64,000 nt of DNA from Cherax quadricarinatus (Eukaryota > Arthropoda > Malacostraca > Decapoda > Parastacidae), in the NCBI RefSeq assembly GCF_038502225.1, contig NC_091368.1, forward strand, positions 21,515,485 through 21,579,484, written 5' to 3'. Under the pieces are notes generated by a model that had not been told where the DNA came from, searched no databases, and was given only the letters and a program-made list of their open reading frames with translations. The translations under genes and the position numbers were made by a program. Positions 20,719 to 30,068 of the stretch are shown in pieces; positions within the stretch are counted from its first letter, which is position 1; each line of letters begins with the position of its first letter.

Positions 20719-20842
20719 CTATAGCGAAGGCAGCGACATCCTCCCCGCCATGCGCCTCCTCACCAGTCTCAGTGGGTATGGCTGCAAGGGACACGTAGTC
20801 CTTGTGCCCCGTGTCCACACCTGTTAGGTTGGGCCTCACCAC
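20719..20842 (-). CDS. ALP: Alkaline phosphatase, penultimate coding exon seen
   Basis: The exon starts at 20842 after the acceptor cttcatacag and ends at 20719 before the donor gtaatt (minus strand). It reads VVRPNLTGVDTGHKDYVSLA, then AIPTETGEEAHGGEDVAAFA and an Ile, plus the first base of a Gly codon. HGGED contains the conserved active-site His that binds zinc in alkaline phosphatases (human relatives read ETHAGEDVAVFARG). Phase is 0 at the start and 1 at the end, which fits both neighbouring exons exactly. The intron to the next exon, at 5917, is about 14.8 kb and holds LINEs A, B, C and D. No frameshift or stop is seen, so the gene is probably intact. Confidence 0.93.
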
Positions 20843-21083
20843 CTGTATGAAGGTACAAGCATTAGTCTCTCACACATTGTCACTCGCTCGTATTGCTCCA
20901 AATTATCCAGTGATGACTTGTATTCCCCGTGCAGCTGATGCACACCTCGTCACCTGTTTAATGGATGGCCTTCAGTAATTATGAAGAATAAAAAGGGAAC
21001 AATAACAGTACGCTAATAACCGCACACAGAAAAAAAATTATGACGACTTGGAGTGTCACACTAATAAGGAAGACAAATACAAG
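20843..21083 (-). other. Alkaline phosphatase intron, short unique part
   Basis: Sequence between the exon acceptor and the target-site copy of the LTR retrotransposon. No other feature is seen. Confidence 0.6.
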
Positions 21084-21088
21084 CTAAG

Positions 21089-22266
21089 TATGGAAAATTT
21101 TCTAGGGTGCTTACCTGTATGTACCTCAACATTATATACATACCAGTAATCTCATTGGGAGACAATCATATTGTTTACCATAGTCACCCCGTGTAGACAT
21201 GTGAGAAAACTTAACCACCCCTGGTCGCACCAAGTGGTCCCCTCGACCTCACAATCTTATCCATATCTATCCGAGACCAGTATGGATTGGGTAGCACCCA
21301 CAAGTACGGTGCTACTAATTAATTGTGGACTGTATAGATTATATTAGTTTAACTGAATGAAGGGGGGGGGGGTAGGACACACATGGATACATCCGTCAAG
21401 GAAAACATTTGTACATAATCCCACTACTTACCAGATGTTCTCTGGTGGTCACTTGATGTAGCTGGATCACTCGTAACCTATCTAATTATAACATACCACT
21501 ACTGGCCAGTCTAAGGTTGCTATAACTAGAAGGGTTACTTAACTGTGGGTGATTGATATTCCTCATTTCTTGATTCACCATCTCATTTTCGATGTCCTGC
21601 TACACCGACACGATTCTCATTCCAGCAGGACGAGGTATCCGCTGGTTTGTCCTGCTTTAGACGTCGTGACTCAAGGAGTTTCCCTTTCCTCGTCTCGTTA
21701 ACAACGAGGTCTAGCGTGTTCACTCGGAGCAAACGACTTATTTCACTTCACATATTCTCTTAACTTAGCGTTATTATCATTAATTACATTACAATTCACA
21801 AGCCGATTTAACGTCTCATAACTATTATACAAACTAGAGGTCACTCCATTAAGATCTGAGACCGATGAGTGATGATTAATCCAAGGGTAATTTTCCCCAG
21901 GACACAGTCCATTGTGGCGCGTCAGTCACCCGCTCCTTCTCTTATCACACTTTTACCACTCTATTACTGTGGTCCCGTAAATCCCGTTCCCTCACTCTCC
22001 ACCAGGAACAATTACGACACTTCTTATTATGAAATGAGGCCTATATTAATCCTTAGGCCACCGTGAACGTCAATTTCGTGGTTCCATGTTTTCTCAGCTT
22101 CCTCACCACCATTCAAAACAAAACGCGCCCTCCCCCCCGCACATCCGCGCATGCGCAAAGGGAACTCTTGGTTCTACTCTTATTTTCAAATACATTTTTG
22201 ACCCATATAGACACATTAAACACCTATTAGGCACTATAGTTTCGGAAAATCAAAAAATTTTCCACA
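21089..22266 (-). repeat. 3' LTR of the BEL/Pao element
   Basis: It is 1178 bp long and begins TGTGG and ends CCATA on the minus strand. By eye it differs from the other LTR only at an A/G site near 21180 and in the length of a G run near 21362. Such similarity implies a recent insertion, or later gene conversion. Confidence 0.92.
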
Positions 22267-22334
22267 CTGCGGCCGGGCGGAGGTCGTTGCTAGACGACTT
22301 ACATAATGTGGAGTACAATTTTCCCATCTTCACT

Positions 22335-22681
22335 GGCCACCCATATTTATTGAACCCTCAAAATGGACTAATTAGTGTTCCATTCTCTCAGGGGCATAAG
22401 CCTATGCTCCCTGGATTAATTTATTGGGCATACTGGAATTTTGAGACTTTAACAATAACAAGTCTCTCAGTATCCCAAGTCAGCCCCAGCACATTAATGC
22501 ATATAGGCACCAACTCCATGGCCATCCATATTTATTGAACCCTCAAAATGGACTAATTAGTGTTCCATTCTCTCAGGGGCATAAGCCTATGCTCCCTGGA
22601 TTAATTTATTGGGCATACTGGAATTTTGAGACTTTAACAATAACAAGTCTCTCAGTATCCCAAGTCAGTCCCAGCACATTT
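22335..22681. repeat. Direct duplication of ~162 bp inside the LTR element
   Basis: 22335-22496 and 22520-22681 are nearly identical (ggcca...cccagcacatt), 185 bp apart. It lies between the pol remnant and the 3' LTR, where the rest of pol would be expected. It does not encode anything recognisable. Confidence 0.9.
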
Positions 22682-22874
22682 CTTCATTATTTCATTAACC
22701 CCTTCACATATCCTCATTAGTTCCTCTTCAGTTGACGTCACACCCGGAAATTGTCCACATAAGATTATTTACCCAATTACTTCGCTCAGTGGACCGCCTG
22801 TGCATTTAAGGTGTGCATTTATCGTCGCCTGAAGTAAGAACAATTTATTATTTAACTGCTTATTAATTATATCA

Positions 22875-23234
22875 TTATAAGCAGTCAACAATTTTGGTGT
22901 CTTGCTCAGTTCGCAGAGCTGGGCCCTTTAACTGTCCATACGCCATCCTATAATTAGTAGGTAATTCTGGACGGTCAAGCTTCCACGGAAGTCGCACCCA
23001 GTAATGTCCAGATTCACATTTAACATCCTTCAGGTATTGTTCCTGAGTAAAGGAATCATTTGGACTTTCCTCATTTACATTAATCCCTATGCTGTCCAGC
23101 TCCCACAAATTAGACTGGTTCAACATCATTCTCGATAGAAGAATACTTGTACTGGGTTGACCTTTCATGAGTAAGACACCGTGACCGTATTCACTACTTC
23201 CTCTAGTCATTATTACTAGGCGGTAGTCTGCCAT
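22875..23234 (-). pseudogene. BEL/Pao pol remnant (protease end to start of reverse transcriptase)
   Basis: The frame reads LWELDSIGINVNEES, then KCESGHYWVRLPWKL and RPELPTNYRMAYGQLK. In BEL/Pao elements this pattern (F/L-W-x-hydrophobic-E/D-S-I-G, then G-x-Y-x-V-x-LPWK, then LP-x-N-Y) links protease to reverse transcriptase. In the neighbouring frame NTGTGHVIYGRLPPSN (about 23215-23262) looks like the end of the protease, so there is a frameshift near 23230. The ORF stops at 22875, and no polymerase active-site motif follows. Confidence 0.75.
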
Positions 23235-23690
23235 ATATTACATGGCCCGTACCAGTGTTGAGGAGAGTGACGCCGTATGGTTTTGGATTTATGCCCTTTA
23301 TCCTGAATTTTTACATCCAACACCGTCAAGGCTACCTCAGCTAGGCCATCATTATTGCCATTAGCTGCAACCTTTACATCAGTCACTGTAGTGTCAGGGT
23401 TATTAACATTATCATTATTGTCACCATTATTATAAGAATCACATACAACCCTGCACATAACTGTATGGTGCTTTCCCTTGTTGCATTGATAGCAACTGTT
23501 CAATTTGGTATGACAATCCTTTACATTATGATTGTCTAGACATCTGATAAATCTGTCAAGTTCTTTCATTCTTTCCACTTTAATGTCCCATGAATTACAG
23601 GCATTACAATTTTTAGTGAAATGAGTACCCTGGCAGAAGAGGCAGTCTCTCTTTTCCTTGCCTGACCTCTTATTAACTGGGTTACACTTA
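23216..23690 (-). pseudogene. BEL/Pao gag zinc-knuckle region
   Basis: The frame contains CLFCQGTHFTKNC (23606-23644), then ELDRFIRCLDNHNVKDC and CYQCNKGKHHTVMC: three Cys/His clusters in the order and spacing typical of BEL/Pao gag. An Asn/Asp/Val-rich stretch follows (about 23300-23440). In the intact protein these knuckles bind the RNA genome. The part upstream of 23690 is in another frame, so gag is interrupted. Confidence 0.82.
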
Positions 23691-23902
23691 CTGAGGTACT
23701 TATTCCTCTTACCTTGATGTGAGGAACCACTATTACTGATTCCTGACTTGATATGTGCCTATTTAACTCTTAACTATGATTATTACCACTTTGATTATTT
23801 TTCCCTTTTGAGGCTTGACAGATACTTCAGAGTCATTATGTGTTATATCCTTAGAACTGTTTGGCTGACTGGTCTGCAATTGAACAATTAATTCCTGCCG
23901 AC

Positions 23903-24334
23903 CTAGTCTGATTTCCTATAGACCGTACTATGGAGGTTTTGGCAAACACACCCCTTTGCATTAATAGGTTGATCAACTGCCTGGCTTACACCCTTTAATT
24001 TATTCAAAGCCTTACTTTTACAAGACAGTTTTTCTTCCAATTCGTAATGTTGATTAATTAAAACATTCATTTCCATTCCATCTGCACAATTCTCTAGCAG
24101 ATCTCTTTCACAGTCTTTAAACCACAATTTGTACCAATCAAATCTACTCTCTAAAGCATCTAAATATAACTTTAATTCATTAGGGTTCACGGTTCTTTGA
24201 TTCACTAAATCAAATGCCTTCGTCACATGGCTTTTAATAGCCTGTAATGATGCTTTCATTACTCTAAAATTCACGGACTTGTCAGCCACATTAACTCCAT
24301 TAGATCCAGTCATGGTTAGAGAATTATTAATCAC
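23903..24334 (-). pseudogene. BEL/Pao gag, N-terminal part
   Basis: An ATG at 24334 opens a 143-residue frame with helical, charged sequence (KASLQAIKSHVTKAFDLVNQ, LKLYLDALESRFDWYKLW, NVLINQHYELEEKLS). Its place between the primer site and the knuckles, and its helical pattern with a conserved-looking Trp, fit a BEL/Pao gag N-terminus. It stops at 23903, before the knuckle region, probably because of a frameshift. I do not recognise a closer family. Confidence 0.65.
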
Positions 24335-24548
24335 TGATTATACAACTTAAGTAGGCGCCTTATAAGAGTAATTCTTGCACTTTACTCTTGTATAAATCCT
24401 AGCCACACATGTGCTAGCAATTAATTGGGCTAATTGTCATCCATCACACGATCGATTAAACTTGTGCACCCTACACCCACTTCCTTCAATCAGTCACTTA
24501 ATTATTAAGTAATTAATTCAATTAATTTTTTCACTGATTGCATCCGTT

Positions 24549-24560
24549 CTCGAAGGACCA
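24549..24560 (-). promoter_or_regulatory. Primer-binding site, tRNA-Tyr-like
   Basis: On the plus strand, CTCGAAGGACCA is identical to the last 12 bases of a typical eukaryotic tRNA-Tyr including CCA, and the upstream ATCCG also resembles it. The site begins 9 bases after the end of the 5' LTR on the minus strand, the usual place for minus-strand priming. Confidence 0.75.
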
Positions 24561-24569
24561 ACGGGCAGA

Positions 24570-25748
24570 TATGGAAAATTTTCTAGGGTGCTTACCTGTA
24601 TGTACCTCAACATTATATACATACCAGTAATCTCATTGGGAGACAATCATATTGTTTACCGTAGTCACCCCGTGTAGACATGTGAGAAAACTTAACCACC
24701 CCTGGTCGCACCAAGTGGTCCCCTCGACCTCACAATCTTATCCATATCTATCCGAGACCAGTATGGATTGGGTAGCACCCACAAGTACGGTGCTACTAAT
24801 TAATTGTGGACTGTATAGATTATATTAGTTTAACTGAATGAAGGGGGGGGGGGGTAGGACACACATGGATACATCCGTCAAGGAAAACATTTGTACATAA
24901 TCCCACTACTTACCAGATGTTCTCTGGTGGTCACTTGATGTAGCTGGATCACTCGTAACCTATCTAATTATAACATACCACTACTGGCCAGTCTAAGGTT
25001 GCTATAACTAGAAGGGTTACTTAACTGTGGGTGATTGATATTCCTCATTTCTTGATTCACCATCTCATTTTCGATGTCCTGCTACACCGACACGATTCTC
25101 ATTCCAGCAGGACGAGGTATCCGCTGGTTTGTCCTGCTTTAGACGTCGTGACTCAAGGAGTTTCCCTTTCCTCGTCTCGTTAACAACGAGGTCTAGCGTG
25201 TTCACTCGGAGCAAACGACTTATTTCACTTCACATATTCTCTTAACTTAGCGTTATTATCATTAATTACATTACAATTCACAAGCCGATTTAACGTCTCA
25301 TAACTATTATACAAACTAGAGGTCACTCCATTAAGATCTGAGACCGATGAGTGATGATTAATCCAAGGGTAATTTTCCCCAGGACACAGTCCATTGTGGC
25401 GCGTCAGTCACCCGCTCCTTCTCTTATCACACTTTTACCACTCTATTACTGTGGTCCCGTAAATCCCGTTCCCTCACTCTCCACCAGGAACAATTACGAC
25501 ACTTCTTATTATGAAATGAGGCCTATATTAATCCTTAGGCCACCGTGAACGTCAATTTCGTGGTTCCATGTTTTCTCAGCTTCCTCACCACCATTCAAAA
25601 CAAAACGCGCCCTCCCCCCCGCACATCCGCGCATGCGCAAAGGGAACTCTTGGTTCTACTCTTATTTTCAAATACATTTTTGACCCATATAGACACATTA
25701 AACACCTATTAGGCACTATAGTTTCGGAAAATCAAAAAATTTTCCACA
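24570..25748 (-). repeat. 5' LTR of the BEL/Pao element
   Basis: It is 1179 bp long and is the near-identical partner of 21089-22266. It should hold the promoter and transcription start of the element, but I cannot place them from motifs alone. Confidence 0.92.
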
Positions 25749-25766
25749 CTAAGAGTGCGTCAGTCT

Positions 25767-25947
25767 AGACACATCACTGTCACTGGTCAGACCAGACACA
25801 TCACTGTCACTGGTCAGACCAGACACATCACTGTCACGGGTCAGACCAGACACATCACTGTCACTGGTCAGACCAGACACATCACTGTCACTGGTCAGAC
25901 CAGACACATCACTGTCACTGGTCAGACCAGACACATCACTGTCACTG
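25767..25947. repeat. 27-bp minisatellite, about 7 copies
   Basis: The unit agacacatcactgtcactgg plus tcagacc repeats at 25767, 25794, 25821, 25848, 25875, 25902 and 25929 (last partial). One copy has 'cacggg' for 'cactgg'. Because 27 is a multiple of 3, open frames appear on both strands, but they are by-products. It starts 18 bp from the end of the LTR element. Confidence 0.95.
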
Positions 25948-26827
25948 CATCGTTACTGCGACACTCACGACAGATTTAAGCAACATTAGGAATATTGAAA
26001 TTGTTTTGTGACTGTACAGGATCAAGTGAAGCAACACCTGATGTTATGCAAAGTAACAGATTGTATATTATCCTCAAAAAAAATTTTTTATTGATTTTTT
26101 TTTCTAAAAAAAAAAATATTAATTTCGTACTTTTTCCTTCCTCTCGCCAACCTATTCTTTCCCTATCACCACTTCCGTCCTCACTCCAAAAGAGTCTTAC
26201 ATAAGCTCTAATGGTAGGCCTACGGCCTGGCGTGCAGGCTAGGGACACACCTTGCTGTGTACTCAGTACTTAATCTTACCAACAAATCTACCATATCACT
26301 CTCCACCTCAAATTATAATATCTCACTATGTTACTGCCCTAGCCTCAGAACTCCAAAAATGAATGCTCAGAGTACAATAAATTCTCATATTTTAATCTAA
26401 TGCAAATGTTGAATAACATATAATTAGTGCAACCTGATCAAACTATGTTTTGTATGTCTAGTGTTAAGTAATCAGTAACGTGTTAAGTGTAGACTGCCCA
26501 TAATGCCAAGGCATGATAGTGGCTGTCTTTGCACTACAAACTGTAAACCCTCACTGTAAACTACCTTTATACAATATGTCAACCACACGGTAAATTTGCA
26601 AGGAAATAAAAAATCTAGAAATAAATCTAATTAAATCTAAATCTACCACTTACCCAATAAACCGTAACAAAAACACACAAAACCATCGATATAACCCACA
26701 TAACAGTTATAGAAACAATAAAATACTGTTTGTTATTAAGAGGATGCGTTGTGTGAAGCAACACTGATTATAATGACACAAAAATTATCACATACACTAA
26801 CGTAGATCAACAGACGATAATACATAC
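25948..26827 (-). other. Alkaline phosphatase intron, AT-rich
   Basis: It holds A/T homopolymer tracts at 26076-26120 and otherwise unremarkable AT-rich sequence. No gene or repeat family is recognised. The last bases (26822-26827) are the donor of the exon at 26828. Confidence 0.6.
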
Positions 26828-26928
26828 CTTTTGTCCGTCCCAGGTGTAGTTGTAACCCTGACCAGCGGTGAACATGAGGGTGGTGTAAGGCAGACCATCA
26901 GTCACGTACACGTTATCATGCACCAAAC
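26828..26928 (-). CDS. ALP: Alkaline phosphatase, internal exon
   Basis: The exon ends at 26828 before the donor gtatgt. It reads LVHDNVYVTDGLPYTTLMFT, then AGQGYNYTWDGQK, in phase with the next exon (VVRPN). This matches the alkaline phosphatase segment before the HGGED motif (human relatives read KAYTVLLYGNGPGYVLKDG). The acceptor cttacaccacag gives a start at 26928. A second acceptor, gtcccttag, would start it at 26962; the extra sequence is open and reads VYVTDTLTYTTG, an imperfect in-frame copy of the exon's own VYVTDGLPYTTL. Which acceptor is used cannot be told from sequence. Upstream exons are not seen in the window. Confidence 0.88.
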
Positions 26929-26962
26929 CTGTGGTGTAAGTCAGAGTATCAGTCACATACAC

Positions 26963-27401
26963 CTAAGGGACGCAGGCGCCCACGTATACCTATTACTAGA
27001 GGAAGTACTTCCATCTTGGGGAAGGGCGGTCTTTTTACTTTTACACAGAACTTTTGTTAAAAGCAAAGACGTCACAGGTTCCTTAACTGTAAAGGTATCA
27101 GGGGAATTTCCTATGAAAGAGGAACTACTGCTTATCGGTAATGGTCCTCTCGTCCAGATTGTGTCCCGATCCTATAGTCACTGTTGAAGCTCTTCACCTG
27201 GTTTAGTTATGGCTGTAACTCAGACAATAACCAAGGGAAATCTAGTGAGAATGCTGACCTTTGCCCTGTGAGACTGACTTTGAGTTGGACACGTTATTTT
27301 TTGATGGCCAGGACCTCGCAAATCCAGTGAGTGCTCCCTGGTCATGGCTTTCTATTCCTGGGGTAGCGGGGCTACCAGATGCTCCCAACACCTTGTTCGA
27401 A
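26963..27401. other. Intron or flank without recognisable features
   Basis: No convincing exon, RNA gene or repeat family is seen. It lies upstream of the last alkaline phosphatase exon found and next to a LINE A fragment. Confidence 0.45.
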
Positions 27402-27615
27402 GAACAAAGGCCTTACTGAAGTCTATATACAGAGTATCGTATTCAATATCATGCTCTACCATATCAAATACCTTAATGGAAAAAATAGTCAATTCGTAAG
27501 TCAGGAACGCCCCTTTGTAAAGCCGTATTGAGATTCAATGATCAATTTATATTCTTCAAGGTAGCTTCGAACTGCTTCTGCAGTTATTAACTCCATAAAT
27601 TTTCTGACAATGGAA
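27402..27615 (-). mobile_element. Family A LINE fragment, reverse transcriptase part
   Basis: On the minus strand it reads KFMELITAEAVRSYLEEYKL, then IESQYGFTKGRS and YIDFSKAF with stops and shifts. This is collinear with 2570-2760 of the copy at the left end. It is a short relic without clear target-site duplications. Confidence 0.8.
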
Positions 27616-27880
27616 GTTTATAGTTTCTCCTCTTATTGAACACCTCAATCTCTTCCTCCCTCCAACATTGCCCAACTAACCCTTTCCTTTCCATCCCTTC
27701 CTTTGCTTCACCTTTCTCTGTTTATGTTTTATGCCCTCTCTTTACTGTTCCCTCTCTTTTTCTCTTTTGTCCCGTTCCAGGTATACATGACATCTTATCC
27801 TGGTCGAGGTATACATGGTGATATATTGTTCTAGTCCAGGTATATATATCTTGTTTCGGTCCTGATATAATGATATCGTG
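27616..27880. other. Pyrimidine-rich stretch and edge of the satellite
   Basis: A C/T-rich tract (27640-27780) is followed by three diverged units with ccaggtatacatg (27787, 27813, 27837) and then gatataatgatatcgtgtcc, after which the satellite begins. The last part resembles, in inverted form, the sequence just outside the far end of the array (59055-59080). Confidence 0.6.
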
Positions 27881-27908
27881 TCCCACGCTATCCTAGTCTA
27901 TCCCAGCC

Positions 27909-27940
27909 TATCCCACACTATCCTAGGATAGTGTGGGATA
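27909..27940. repeat. 32-bp perfect palindrome near the array edge
   Basis: tatcccacactatcc and its complement meet at a central CCTAGG, so two satellite units run head to head. It lies 28 bp inside the left edge of the array. Confidence 0.95.
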
Positions 27941-30000
27941 TCCCAGCCTATATTACACTATCGTAGACTATCCCACACTATCCCAGAGTATCCTAGACTA
28001 TCTCACAATTTTAGGCTATCCTATCCTATCCCATTATCCTACGCTATCCTAGCTTATCTCACTACACTAGGCGAACCTAGCCTATCCTACACTATCCTAG
28101 ACTATCCCAGCCTTTCTTACACGATCCTAGCCAATTCCACACTATCCTAGGCTATCATAGTCTATCATACACTATCCTAGCCTATCCCACACTATCCCAG
28201 CGCATCCTAGCTTATTCCACATTATCCTAGGCTATCCCAGACAATCCGAGACAATCCCACATTATCCAAGGCTATCCCACACTATCCTAGGTTATCCCAC
28301 ACTATCCTAGGCTATCCCAGACAATCAGAGCCAAGCTCACATTATCCAAGGTTACCCCAGCGTATCCTAGGTTATCCGAGCCTATCCTAGCCTATCCCAC
28401 ACTATCCTAGGCTATACAAGCCTATCCTACACTACTCTAGCCTATTGCACACTGTCCTAGGCTATCCTAGTCTATCCTAGGCTATCCCAGCCTATCATGC
28501 ACTATCCTAGGCTATCCCAGCGTATTCTACACTATCCTAGGCTACTCCAGTTTATCGTAGACCCTGTCACACTATCCTAGCCTATCCCACACTGTCTTAG
28601 GCAATCCTAACCTATCCCATATTATGCTAGGCTATCCCAGCATATCCTAGCCTATCACAATCCTAGGCTATCCTAGCCTCTCCCACACTATCCTAGGTTA
28701 GCCTAGCTCATCCCACACTATTCTAGGCTATCCCAGTGTATCACACTATCCTAGGCTATCCCAGCCTATCCCACACTATCCTAGGCTATCCCAGGTTATC
28801 CTAGCATATCCCTCACTATCCTAGGTTAACCTAGCCTATCCTACAATATCCTATGCTGTCAAAGCCTATCTCACACTAGTCTATCCCACACTATCGTATG
28901 CTATCCCAGCTTATCCCACACTATCCTAGGCTATCCTAGCGTATCACACACTATCCTAGACTATCCCAGCCTATCCCACTATCCTAAGCTATCCCATCTT
29001 ATCCTAGCCTATCCCTCACTATCCTAGGTTAATCTAGCCTATCGCACAATATCCTAGGTTAACTTAGCCTATCCCACAATATCCTAGGCTGTCCTAGCCT
29101 ATCTCACACTATTCTAGTCTATCCCACACTATTCTAGTCTATCCCACACTATCCTAGCCTATCCAACAATATCCTAGGACATCCCAGCCTATCCCACACC
29201 ATCCTAGGTTGTCCCAGCTTATCCCACACTATACTTGGCTATCCTAGCCATTGCCACACACTCCTAGGCTATATTAGCCTTTCACACACTATCCTAGGCT
29301 ATTCCACACTATCATTGGGTATCCCAGCCAGTCCCACACTGTCTAGCCTATCCAAAACTATCCTAGGCTATCACAGCATATACTTCCCTATCCCACACTA
29401 TACTTGGCTATGCCAGCCTATATTAGCCTGTCCCACACTATCCTAGGCAATTTCAGCCTATCCTAGCCTATCCTACACTATCCTAGCATATCTCACCCTA
29501 TACTAGGCTATCCCAGTCTATCCCAAATTATTCTAGCCTATCGCACACTATCCTCGGCTATCCTAGCCTATCCCACACTACCATTGGCTATACCAGCCTA
29601 TTCTAGTCTCGCACACTATCCTAGCCTAACGAAGCCTATCCTAGCTTATCTCGCACTAACCAAGGTTATCCCAGCCTATCCTAGCTTATCTCGCACTAAC
29701 CAAGGTTATCCCAGCCTATCCGAGCCTATTCCACACTATCGTAGGGATTCCTAGCCTATCCCACACTATCCGAGGTTATCCTAGTCCATCCCACACTATC
29801 CTACGCTCTCCCACACTATCCTAGGCTATACCAGTTTATCTTACACCATCCTAGCCTATCCCACACCATCCTAGGGTATCCCAGCTTATTCCACTATCCT
29901 AGGCTACTGTAGCCTATCCCACAATATTCTCGACAATCTTAGCGTATCCGACAGTATCCTAAGCTATCCTAGCCCATCGCACACTATCTTAGGCTATCCT

Positions 30001-30068
30001 GGAGAGAGAGAGTTTACCTGGAGAGAGTTCCGGGGGTCAACGCCCCCGCGGCCCGGTCTGTGACCAGG
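30001..30068 (-). mobile_element. Family C LINE tail inserted in the satellite
   Basis: About 65 bp of the family's 3' end (tttacctggagagagttccg ... cggtctgtgaccagg) with a small gagaga expansion next to it. It is severely 5'-truncated. Because the surroundings are repetitive, a target-site duplication cannot be defined. Confidence 0.88.

Larger units (their letters stand above)
21089..25748 (-). mobile_element. BEL/Pao-type LTR retrotransposon, internally deleted
   Basis: Two long direct repeats (21089-22266 and 24570-25748) enclose 2.3 kb of internal DNA, and perfect CTAAG copies flank the whole (21084-21088 and 25749-25753). A 5-bp target duplication fits the group. Coding is on the minus strand, with a tRNA-Tyr-like primer site, gag with BEL/Pao-style Cys/His knuckles, and the start of a pol domain. 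Reverse transcriptase, RNase H and integrase motifs are absent. No envelope-like ORF is seen. It lies in the intron between the alkaline phosphatase exons at 26828 and 20842, in the gene's own orientation. Confidence 0.9.

Noticed and set aside
21089..25748. Endogenous retrovirus with envelope
   Set aside because: No envelope-like ORF, signal peptide or membrane segment is seen, and the gag and pol motifs are of BEL/Pao type.
25767..25947. CRISPR-like array
   Set aside because: The 27-bp units are directly adjacent with no spacers, and the context is a eukaryotic genome.
26831..27187. Plus-strand ORF of 118 codons
   Set aside because: It is antisense to the alkaline phosphatase exon and has no recognisable domain.
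26963..27401. Search for a further upstream alkaline phosphatase exon
   Set aside because: No frame on the minus strand gives motifs expected before the exon at 26828 (such as the E-G-G-R-I-D-H-G-H-H region).
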